From the NCBI RefSeq assembly GCF_000733765.1, contig NZ_JPOG01000001.1, positions 124,001 to 188,000 of the forward strand: 64,000 nt of DNA, in the 5' to 3' direction. The first letter of the stretch is position 1, and each line of letters opens with the position of its first letter. Source of the stretch: Algiphilus aromaticivorans DG1253 (GTDB taxonomy: Bacteria > Pseudomonadota > Gammaproteobacteria > Nevskiales > Nevskiaceae). A program made the position numbers and the translations under genes. This document shows positions 1-6,997 of this stretch, piece by piece. The notes beneath the pieces are model-generated. The model made no database searches. It saw only the letters and a list, made by a program, of their open reading frames with translations, and had not been told where the DNA came from.

Positions 1-1683
1 TCCGGCACTCCGGCCGAGGTCGGAGCCGTCCCCGCTCCGGAGAAACTGATCGCACGCATGAATGCTGCTCAGGCGGAAGGACTTGAGGATCCCCGGCAAC
101 AGGGCGCGCTGCGGGCGGAGGCCGACCGGGCAGTCACCGCTCTCGATATGCGTATCGAGAGCCTGTCGCGGCACATGCGGGTCGCTGTCGGTCTACTCAT
201 CCTCGCCATGCTGCTTCTGCAGGCAGGGGCGCTGTGGGGTTTCCGGCGACAGGTCGTGCAGCCGCTGGTCGCACTGGCCGGCCGCGCCGAGCGCGTTGCG
301 GCCGGCTTGACCGACGACATGACGCCGCTGCAGTCGACGCGGCGGGAGTTCCGCCTTATCGCCCAGGCCCTTGATGGCGTCGGAGAACGCGAAGCGCGCC
401 TTGCGGAATTGGTGCATCGCGACGAGACCACCGGTTTGGCCAATCGTCGCGCCGCGCGCCAGAGCCTCGGCCGCTGGGTGGAGGAGGGCGCCAGTGGCGC
501 CGTCATCATGTTGCGTGTGGTCAACCTGGGCAGTGTGCGTGCCGTCTACGGCGAGACCGAGGCCAACGCCCTGCTGAACCGCTACGCGCGCAGCGCGGAG
601 GGCGTTGTCGGACAGTGGTGCGACACCATCGCCGCCTACGCCGAGGATGTCCTGATACTGCTGGTGCGCAGCGGTGCCGAGGTCGCGCTGGCCGATATCG
701 TGACGGCCTTGATGGCGGCGGGCAGCGACGCCGAGGTGCAGCGCGGTACGCGCGCCGAACTGGTGGCTTCCATCGCGCTCTTCCCCGTGCACGGCGATAC
801 CGTCGACGCCGTTATCGGCCAGGCCAGCGCGGCGCTCGATAACGCCACTGCGCGTGGTGCCGGCGCCGTCGAGCGCGCCCGGGAGACGGGGGCAGGCAGC
901 CTGCGCAAGCATCTGGTGCATCACGAGGCCATGCGGCGTGCCGTCGAAAGCGACCGTCTGGAGCTGTGGTACATGCCTATCGTCGACGTGCATCAGCTGC
1001 CGGGGCGCATCTGTCACGCCGAGGCGCTGATGCGCATGCGCGACGCCGACGGCCAGGTGCATCCGGTGCCGATGGAGATGATGGAGCGCCTGCTGGCGAC
1101 CCCGGACCTGCTGCTGCCAGCCTCGGAGCGCTGCTTTCGCCAGGCCTGCGAGACCTTGAAGCGGCTGCACGCCGACGGCCACGACATCGCCGTAGCCTTC
1201 AATCTCGCCGCACCGGAGCTGCGCGATGAGCACCTGGAACGGCTGATTGAGATCTTCGTCGCCAGCGGGCTGCCGCCAGCCTCGCTGATGCTGGAGATCA
1301 CCGAGCGCGTGGCGCTGCGGGGCATGGAGAAGGTCGTGCCCAGGCTGCAGGCGGCGCGCGAGCAGGGTGTGCGCGTAGTGCTCGACGATTTCGGCACCGG
1401 CTTCTCCTCGCTGTCGCATCTGGTCGAGCTGCCCATCGACGGCATCAAGATCGATCGCGTCTTCATCAAGGACCTGGAAACCGACTCGCGCTCGCGCGCG
1501 ATCGTCTCGGCGACCAATGCGCTGGCGCAGGTACTGAAGCTCGAGGTGGTCGGCGAGGGGATCGAGACCGAAGCCCAGCGCGACCTGCTGCGCGAGCTGG
1601 GCTGCTGTGTGCACCAGGGGTATCTCTACGCCAAGGCCATGCCGGCTGATCAGCTGCGTCTGCGGCTGACGGCCGGGGTCTAG
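1..1683 (+). CDS. EAL-domain c-di-GMP phosphodiesterase, 5'-truncated by window
   Basis: The frame is open from the first base, so the gene starts upstream and about 560 C-terminal residues are visible. In order they hold the end of a sensory region, one membrane helix (about nt 181-245), a HAMP-like linker, a GGDEF-like domain and an EAL domain. The GGDEF signature is missing: the expected loop reads YAEDVLILL near nt 640-665, so diguanylate cyclase activity is unlikely. The EAL domain keeps AEALMR, DDFGTGFSS and GEGIETEAQ, which carry metal- and substrate-binding residues of active phosphodiesterases. Inferred role: inner-membrane hydrolysis of cyclic di-GMP, with the degenerate GGDEF as a possible regulatory module. 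It converges on pdxH with a 13-nt gap. Confidence 0.85.
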   Translation, partial: SGTPAEVGAVPAPEKLIARMNAAQAEGLEDPRQQGALRAEADRAVTALDMRIESLSRHMRVAVGLLILAMLLLQAGALWGFRRQVVQPLVALAGRAERVAAGLTDDMTPLQSTRREFRLIAQALDGVGEREARLAELVHRDETTGLANRRAARQSLGRWVEEGASGAVIMLRVVNLGSVRAVYGETEANALLNRYARSAEGVVGQWCDTIAAYAEDVLILLVRSGAEVALADIVTALMAAGSDAEVQRGTRAELVASIALFPVHGDTVDAVIGQASAALDNATARGAGAVERARETGAGSLRKHLVHHEAMRRAVESDRLELWYMPIVDVHQLPGRICHAEALMRMRDADGQVHPVPMEMMERLLATPDLLLPASERCFRQACETLKRLHADGHDIAVAFNLAAPELRDEHLERLIEIFVASGLPPASLMLEITERVALRGMEKVVPRLQAAREQGVRVVLDDFGTGFSSLSHLVELPIDGIKIDRVFIKDLETDSRSRAIVSATNALAQVLKLEVVGEGIETEAQRDLLRELGCCVHQGYLYAKAMPADQLRLRLTAGV

Positions 1684-1696
1684 CGCGAGCGAAGCT

Positions 1697-2317
1697 TCAG
1701 GGCTCCAGCCGCAGGATGCGCCAGCCGCTGTTGGCCTGCTCGTAGAGCAGCCGGTCGTGAGCACGGCCGTGCCGGCCCTGCCAGAACTCCACGCGCGCCG
1801 GCAGCAGCCGATAGCCGCCCCATTGCTCGGGGCATGGAATCGCGCCGTCGCCGATCCGCTCGGCCGCCTCGTCCATGCGCGCGTCCAGCTCCGTCCGCGA
1901 AGCCACCGGGCGCGACTGGCGCGACACGGCGGCCGACAGCTGCGACTCGCGCGGTCGGCTCGCGAAATAGGCCTCGCTGATCTCCCGCGGCAGCTTCTCG
2001 ACACGCCCCTCGATCCGCACCTGACGCTCCATCTGGTCCCACCAGAAGACCAGCGCGGCGTGCGGGTTCTCGCTCAGCATGCGGCCCTTGCGTGAGGCGT
2101 AGTTGGTATAGAAGGTCGGACAGTTCTCGTGCAGCCCCTTGAAGAGCACGATGCGCGCTGCCGGTATGCCGTCGGCGCCGGCGGTGGCCAGCGTCATGGC
2201 CGTGGGCTCGAGCATGCCGGCTTCGCGGGCGGCGTCGATCCAGCGCTCCAGCTCGCGCATGGGGTCGGGATCGAGGGACTCGGCGTCCAGTGGTGGATTG
2301 CGCGTGTACTGATTCAT
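1697..2317 (-). CDS. pdxH: Pyridoxamine 5'-phosphate oxidase
   Basis: A 206-residue protein that matches PdxH along its whole length. This FMN-dependent cytosolic enzyme oxidises pyridoxine/pyridoxamine 5'-phosphate to pyridoxal 5'-phosphate. Visible family features are the N-terminal MNQYTRNPPLDAESL segment, ARIVLFKG, FYTNYASRKGRML, the FWWDQMERQVRIEG strand pair, FASRPRESQLSA, and the C-terminal EFWQGR and R-L-EP ending that line the FMN/substrate site. The start at 2317 was chosen because it gives the usual family N-terminus; a longer in-frame reading to 2362 adds 15 unmatched residues. It stands alone, divergent from the acetyl-CoA hydrolase gene. Confidence 0.96.
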   Translation of the reverse strand: MNQYTRNPPLDAESLDPDPMRELERWIDAAREAGMLEPTAMTLATAGADGIPAARIVLFKGLHENCPTFYTNYASRKGRMLSENPHAALVFWWDQMERQVRIEGRVEKLPREISEAYFASRPRESQLSAAVSRQSRPVASRTELDARMDEAAERIGDGAIPCPEQWGGYRLLPARVEFWQGRHGRAHDRLLYEQANSGWRILRLEP

Positions 2318-2382
2318 GACCTGCATTCTAGCGGCTGGTACTGCCGCTACACTGGCACGCACCCCCGCGTCGAGATCGCTGC

Positions 2383-4500
2383 ATGCAAAAGCACGCCCGC
2401 CCCGAGGATTGCGTCGAGGCGATCATCGCCCGGCTCGGCAAGCGCATTGTCCTGGGCACGCCGCTGGGCATCGGCAAGCCCAACGCGCTGCTCGACGCGC
2501 TCTACGCGCGCGCCGTCGAGGATCCGGGCATCGAGCTGGACATCATCACGGCGCTTTCGCTGAACCCGCCAGCGCCGGGGAGTGATCTGGAGGCGCGCGT
2601 GCTGGCGCCCATCGCGCAACGTGTCTGGGGCGATTATCCAGCCATGCGTTGGCTGGCCGATTTCCAGTCCGGTCGTACGCCGAGCAATGTCCGCGTCATC
2701 GAGTTCTATGTGCAATCCGGCGCGCGCCTCGGTCATGCCCGCGCCCAGCAGGACTACATCAGCAGCAACTACACGCATGTGGCGCGCGACATGCTCTCAC
2801 GCGGGGTGAATCTGCTGGCGCAGGCCGTGGCCGTGCGCGATACCGACGATGGGCTCGTCTACAGTCTGGCCTCGAATCCCGACGTGACGCTGGAGCTGCT
2901 ACCGATGATGCGTGCTGTCGAGCGCCCGTGGATGGCGGTGGGCCAGGTCCAGCGCGGCCTGCCCTGGATGGGCAATGACGCCGTCGTCGACGCCACGGAA
3001 TTCGACGCCCTCCTCGACGACGGCAGCCCGGGCCACGCGCCCTTTGCCGTGCCGCACGAGCCGGTGGACGACGCGGCCTGGGCCATCGGCCTGCGCGCGG
3101 CCAGCCTCGTGCGCGACGGCGGCACGCTGCAGGTCGGCATCGGCAGCCTCGGCGACGCCTGCTGCCATGCGCTGCGCCTGCGCGATACCGACAACGCCGG
3201 CTTCAATGCCGCCCTCGACGCCATCGCCGGCCGCGACGCCGCCGAGGCCATCGGCGGTACGAAGAGCTTCGAAGCCGGGCTGTACGTGGCCAGCGAGCTG
3301 ATCTCGAATCCGCTGTTCAGCCTCTTCGAGGCCGGCATCGTGCGGCGCGAAGTTTTCGACGACATCGATATCCAGCAGTGGGCCGCCGACGGTCTGCTCG
3401 ACGGTCACGGCCCGCTCTTCGAGCGTCTGCATCGGCAGACCGGCTTGCCGCGCATCAGCCGCGGCCTCCTCGCGGCCATGCAGCGCTACGGGCTGGTGCA
3501 CGAGGAGCTGGCGCGCGATGGCCAGTCGCTGCGGCTGCCCGATGGCGAGAGCCTGGCCAACGACCTTGCCGATCCGCAGGTGCGCGCCGCCCTGGATGCG
3601 GGCGCGGCCGGTCCGGGGCTGCGTGGCGGCATCAGCATGCACGGCGCTTTCTTCATTGGCCCCGGCGACCTCTACGAGCGGCTGCAAGCCCTCGACGAGG
3701 TGCGGCGGGCGCGCATCGGAATGACCTCGGTGGCCGAGGTCAACCGCATCTACACCGACTACCGCCTGGAGCGGCTGCAGCGCCGGCATCCGCGTTTTAT
3801 CAACATCACGATGAAGGCCACACTGCTGGGCGCGGCGGTTTCCGACCAGCTCGACAATGGCCGCGTGGTATCGGGCGTGGGCGGTCAGTTCGACTTCGTA
3901 GCGATGGCGCATCAGCTGCCCGAGGGCCGATCCGTGCTCTGTCTGCGCGCCGCGCGCGGCGGTGGTGAGGCGCCGGAGTCGAACATCGTCTGGGAATACG
4001 CCCACAACACCGTGCCGCGCCACATGCGCGACATCGTCGTCACCGAGTACGGCGTCGCCGACCTACGCGGCAAGACCGACCGCGAGTGCATCGAGGCCAT
4101 GCTGGCCATCGCCGACAGCCGCTGCCAGCCGGCGCTCATCGAAGCCGCCCAGGCTGCGGGCAAGCTGCCGGCCGACTACACGCTGCCGGAAAGCGCTCGC
4201 AACAACACGCCCGCCGGGGTGCGCGAGGCGCTGGCGCCCTTCCGCAAGGACGGCCGGTTGCCGGATCTGCCTTTCGGCTCCGATCTCAGGCCCGAGGAGA
4301 TCGCGCTGATCGGGCGACTCAAGGGGCTGCAGAAGGCCAGAAAGAGCTGGAGCGGTCGCCTGCGTCTGGTGCGTGCTCTGCTGCGTCCCGCGCCCAGCGA
4401 CGACGAGAGGGTCGCTTTCGCGCTGCGCCACATGGAGCTCGACGGTCCCGATGCGCCGCGTCTGCAGCGGCGACTGGTGCGGGCGGCGCACGCGCTGTGA
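2383..4500 (+). CDS. Acetyl-CoA hydrolase/transferase family protein
   Basis: A 705-residue protein of the acetyl-CoA hydrolase/CoA-transferase superfamily. The C-terminal domain is clear: a GVGGQFDFVAMAH stretch followed by VVTEYGVADLRGKT and ECIEAML, typical of this family. The N-terminal part carries IVLGTPLGIGKPNALL, the first CoA-transferase fold. It is longer than the roughly 500-residue SCACT-type enzymes and belongs to a longer proteobacterial subgroup. Expected reactions are CoA transfer between acyl-CoA and a short-chain acid, or thioester hydrolysis; the substrate cannot be told from sequence. Nothing in the neighbouring genes narrows it. The start lies 66 nt from the divergent pdxH start. 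Confidence 0.8.
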   Translation: MQKHARPEDCVEAIIARLGKRIVLGTPLGIGKPNALLDALYARAVEDPGIELDIITALSLNPPAPGSDLEARVLAPIAQRVWGDYPAMRWLADFQSGRTPSNVRVIEFYVQSGARLGHARAQQDYISSNYTHVARDMLSRGVNLLAQAVAVRDTDDGLVYSLASNPDVTLELLPMMRAVERPWMAVGQVQRGLPWMGNDAVVDATEFDALLDDGSPGHAPFAVPHEPVDDAAWAIGLRAASLVRDGGTLQVGIGSLGDACCHALRLRDTDNAGFNAALDAIAGRDAAEAIGGTKSFEAGLYVASELISNPLFSLFEAGIVRREVFDDIDIQQWAADGLLDGHGPLFERLHRQTGLPRISRGLLAAMQRYGLVHEELARDGQSLRLPDGESLANDLADPQVRAALDAGAAGPGLRGGISMHGAFFIGPGDLYERLQALDEVRRARIGMTSVAEVNRIYTDYRLERLQRRHPRFINITMKATLLGAAVSDQLDNGRVVSGVGGQFDFVAMAHQLPEGRSVLCLRAARGGGEAPESNIVWEYAHNTVPRHMRDIVVTEYGVADLRGKTDRECIEAMLAIADSRCQPALIEAAQAAGKLPADYTLPESARNNTPAGVREALAPFRKDGRLPDLPFGSDLRPEEIALIGRLKGLQKARKSWSGRLRLVRALLRPAPSDDERVAFALRHMELDGPDAPRLQRRLVRAAHAL

Positions 4501-4512
4501 CCGCGGCCTGAT

Positions 4513-4915
4513 CCACAGATGGCACAGATGGACGGAATCGAACCGCAGATTGGCACAGATTGGCGCAGATTGTCCCCTGTAAGCCGGCGATGTCGCGAAG
4601 CGACGAGCCGTATTAAATGTGCCCTTTGAGGGTGGCCGGCTCGGATGGCGCGCGCAGGGGGCGCGAGACAGGACGTCGAGCGAGGGCGATCAGGCCATGG
4701 ATGGCCTGTTCGCCCGTGCCCCGAGCACGGTATCCGAGACGGGGACCTGTCGCGGCGTAGCCGCGGCAGGCCACCCGGCGGGCACCATGGTTTTGGTGAC
4801 TTTTGCCGAAACAAAAGTCACCTGCGCCTGGGAAGGCGGCTACTACGAAAGCGGATTGGTTGTCAGGCGCGGAATCCAGAGCAAGACGTTGCTATGAATG
4901 CTCCTATTCTCAGTT
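4513..4915 (+). repeat. Structured dispersed repeat, copy A
   Basis: Non-coding sequence that begins 13 nt after the acetyl-CoA hydrolase stop. It opens with iterated CGCAGATT/CACAGATT units (4513-4573). A small hairpin follows, with GTCGC and GCGAC arms around GAA. Next comes a GC-rich stretch with GGCCATGGATGGCC, then an 11-bp perfect stem (4795-4805 with 4812-4822, loop CCGAAA), and finally a tail containing GGCGCGGAA and CTCCTATTC. The same sequence of blocks recurs inverted in copy B and, interrupted, around the IS256 element. The far boundary is approximate. Reading frames here are accidental: none resembles a protein. Confidence 0.8.
4579..4610 (+). repeat. Left arm of 32-bp perfect inverted repeat
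   Basis: Positions 4579-4610 are the exact reverse complement of 5188-5219. The arm covers the GTAAGCCGGCGAT segment and the GTCGC-GAA-GCGAC hairpin shared by copies A and B. Similarity continues outward through the CGCAGATT iterons with a few mismatches. Confidence 0.95.
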
Positions 4916-5256
4916 CCGCTCAGGGTTCCGCGCCCGGAAACCCCGCCGCTTCCGAACTTGTCTCCGAGAGTGGCGCGGCTTACTTTTCTATTACGCGATA
5001 GAAAAGTAAGCAAAAGACCGCGCCCCGACACCTGCGCCGGCCCTGACGGGCCGGTTCCCTCCGCGCCGGGTGTGCTCGGGGTCGCATTGAGCGGCATCCC
5101 TGCCGCGCAATGCTCGGCCGGCCATCCATGGCCGGCCGCCCCCTGCGCTCACCCGGCGCTCCGGCGCTGGTGTAGGGGTAACTTAGACGGCTCGTCGCTT
5201 CGCGACATCGCCGGCTTACCAACGACAATCTGCGCGAATCTGCGATATCTGCGGTT
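4916..5256 (-). repeat. Structured dispersed repeat, copy B (inverted)
   Basis: Read on the minus strand from 5256, this copy follows the flavodoxin-fold gene's stop by about 30 nt. It repeats the layout of copy A: CGCAGAT iterons, the GTCGC/GCGAC hairpin, CGCAGGGGGCGG, GGCCATGGATGGCC and CCCCGAGCAC. It then has a 14-bp perfect stem (4978-4991 with 4998-5011) ending in the same CTTTT-rich type of hairpin. Copies A and B face each other tail to tail, so the interval between two convergent genes is filled by an inverted pair. The inner boundary is approximate. Confidence 0.8.
5188..5219 (-). repeat. Right arm of 32-bp perfect inverted repeat
   Basis: Exact reverse complement of 4579-4610. Together the arms enclose about 580 bp with no credible gene. 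The arms are part of two inverted repeat copies; a single transposon with terminal inverted repeats is less likely because no transposase or target duplication is visible. Confidence 0.95.
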
Positions 5257-5285
5257 CAAGCCTTCGCTCAAGGCAGGCGCTATCG

Positions 5286-5756
5286 CTAGAAGATGTCGGC
5301 ATCCAGCCCTGCGGCCATGTAGGTCCCCAGCTCCTCGCACTGCTGCAGGAATTCCTCGCGGAACTCGCCGCGGCAGACCAGCGGATCCTGCACGGCTTTC
5401 CAGCGCAGGCCGGTGACGATGGTGTCCACGGCGCGGCAGGTGCCGGTGCCGTCGTTGCCGGCGCGCACCCAGAGCGCGTAGGGCCGGCCCTGCGTGTGCT
5501 CCAGGCAGGGGTAGTAGCAGCGGTCGAAGAAGTCCTTGAGCGCGCCGCTCATGTAGCCGAGATTCTCGGTGGTGCCCAGCAGGATGCCGTCGGCGGCGAG
5601 CACGTCGTCGGGCACGGCCTCCAGCGGCGGCACGTGGCGGGCGCGCACGTTCTCGATGTCCTCGTGCGCCGCGCCGCGCAGCACGGCCTCCAGCAGGCGC
5701 TGGGTATTCGGGGAGGGGGCGTGCGCCACCACCAGCAGGGTCTTGGCTTCGCTCAT
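5286..5756 (-). CDS. Flavodoxin-fold / NADPH-dependent FMN reductase-like protein
   Basis: A 156-residue protein with the flavodoxin-like fold. The N-terminus reads LLVVAHAPSPNTQRLLEAV, the phosphate-binding loop of FMN reductases. DGILLGTTENLGYMSGALKD is the second FMN-contact loop, and RPYALWVRAGNDGTG follows as the third strand and loop. It is probably a cytosolic FMN-binding oxidoreductase of the NAD(P)H:quinone reductase/WrbA-like superfamily; the electron donor and acceptor are unknown. It shares its direction with the sirtuin gene upstream, separated by 31 nt, and could be cotranscribed. Its 3' end runs directly into repeat copy B. Confidence 0.78.
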   Translation of the reverse strand: MSEAKTLLVVAHAPSPNTQRLLEAVLRGAAHEDIENVRARHVPPLEAVPDDVLAADGILLGTTENLGYMSGALKDFFDRCYYPCLEHTQGRPYALWVRAGNDGTGTCRAVDTIVTGLRWKAVQDPLVCRGEFREEFLQQCEELGTYMAAGLDADIF

Positions 5757-5787
5757 GCCGTCAGCGTTGGGGCTGGTCGCGCGACTG

Positions 5788-6504
5788 TCAATCCGCCGGC
5801 AAGGGGAAGAGCGTCGGCAGCGCCTCGGCTGCGGGCTGGCGCAGCTGCGTGCTGAAGGCCACGGAGGCCTCGCTGGGCTCGGGGTTGATCTCGATCATGC
5901 GCGCGCCGCTGCGCGCGGCCAGCTCGATGAAGCCCGCCGCTGGCCAGACCACGCCGGAAGTGCCGACGGCGACGAAGAGGTCGGCCGCTTCCACGCGCCG
6001 GCCGGCCTCCTCGAAGGCTGTGGTGTCGACCATGTCCCCGAACCAGGTGATATCCGGCCGCAGCCGCGCGCCGCACTCCGGGCAATCCCGGCGCTGATAA
6101 GGGCCGTCGCTGCGGTCTTTGAGGACGCCGTGCCTTGCGCAGCGCGTGCGCCAGAGGCTGCCGTGCAGCTCGACGACGTCGCTCGAGCCGGCCGTCTCAT
6201 GCAGCCCGTCGGTGTTCTGGGTGATGACCGAGACACCGGAATGATCCGCTTGCCAGGCCGCGATGTGGCGATGCGCCGCATTGGGCGCGCAGGCCGCCAC
6301 CAGCGCGCGGCGCTGCTCGTGGAAGGCCAGCACGGTTTCCGGGTCGCGCTCGAAGGCGGCCTGACTGGCGACTTTCTCGGGGTCGTACTCGGCCCAGATG
6401 CCGGCGCGGCCGCGATAGGTCGGCACCCCGGATTCGGCCGAGATGCCGGCGCCGGTGAAGAAGACCGCGCGCTCGAAGTCGGAGAGATCCAAGGGCTGCG
6501 TCAT
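5788..6504 (-). CDS. SIR2-family NAD-dependent protein deacylase
   Basis: A 238-residue sirtuin. The Rossmann signature AVFFTGAGISAESGVPTYRG is at the N-terminus, followed by VITQNTDGLHETAG, and the catalytic histidine sits in VVELHGSLW. Zinc-binding cysteines are partly kept: one CPECGARL pair is clear, while the first pair is reduced to a single CARHGV. GTSGVVWPAAGF and EINPEP close the NAD site. It should remove acyl groups from lysines using NAD+, giving O-acyl-ADP-ribose and nicotinamide. The start at 6504 places ATG four bases over the stop of the upstream membrane gene (ATGA overlap), so the two are translationally coupled. Confidence 0.92.
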   Translation of the reverse strand: MTQPLDLSDFERAVFFTGAGISAESGVPTYRGRAGIWAEYDPEKVASQAAFERDPETVLAFHEQRRALVAACAPNAAHRHIAAWQADHSGVSVITQNTDGLHETAGSSDVVELHGSLWRTRCARHGVLKDRSDGPYQRRDCPECGARLRPDITWFGDMVDTTAFEEAGRRVEAADLFVAVGTSGVVWPAAGFIELAARSGARMIEINPEPSEASVAFSTQLRQPAAEALPTLFPLPAD

Positions 6505-6920
6505 GGCTGCTCCGTCTGCTGCTGGACGCCGATGCCGTGGTGGTAGACATTCTCGCCACCCAGCCAGCCGGTGACGACCGCGCTGGCGGCGGCTAGGGCG
6601 AGGGTCAGCAGCAGCAGCGCGCCGACGCGGCGCAGACTGGTGATCAGGGCAAGCGACAGCGAATACAGCACGGCCGTAGCCCAGCCCCAGTACTGATGCA
6701 GCGCGATGGCCTGCCGGGCCGCGCCCTCGGCATCGGCCAGCAGGGTGGCCCACATGCCGCTGCCCACCGCCAGCCAGAGGAAGACCACGCCCAGCCCAAG
6801 GCACCAGTGCGCCGCCGGACGCGCCGTCGGCAGCGCGAAGGAGAGCGGATAGAGCACGCTGGCCACCAGCGGCAGGGCGAGCGCGAAGTGCACGAAGATC
6901 GGGTGCCAGTCACTGGGCAT
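6501..6920 (-). CDS. DUF2231-like four-helix membrane protein
   Basis: A 139-residue protein with four predicted membrane helices. It starts MPSDWHPIFVHFALALPLVA, resembling the HPxxVHFPIAL opening of DUF2231 proteins, whose conserved histidines suggest haem or metal contact. A further histidine lies in ALHQYWGW near the third helix. No function is established for the family. The stop overlaps the sirtuin start by four bases, so the two proteins are probably made together, although no biochemical link is known. The family assignment is moderate, resting on the first helix and topology. Confidence 0.65.
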   Translation of the reverse strand: MPSDWHPIFVHFALALPLVASVLYPLSFALPTARPAAHWCLGLGVVFLWLAVGSGMWATLLADAEGAARQAIALHQYWGWATAVLYSLSLALITSLRRVGALLLLTLALAAASAVVTGWLGGENVYHHGIGVQQQTEQP

Positions 6921-6997
6921 GGTCGGTACGATTCAGCAGCTGGCGACGCGGTTACCGCGCGCGCGGTCCAAATCTTCGCCAGGCAGCGCCGCCATCG

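Noticed and set aside
193-2004. A 603-codon minus-strand frame across the EAL gene and pdxH
   Set aside because: Low-complexity shadow of two real genes; no motif and no credible start.
4513-4573. CRISPR-like array from the repeated CGCAGATT units
   Set aside because: The units are 8-12 bp with no spacers of regular length and no cas genes nearby.
4579-5219. Transposon with 32-bp terminal inverted repeats
   Set aside because: There is no transposase or target duplication, and the similarity continues beyond the arms; two inverted repeat copies explain it better.
4619-5416. Several small frames of 70-170 codons inside the repeat region
   Set aside because: They run through hairpins and iterons, differ between repeat copies and match no family.
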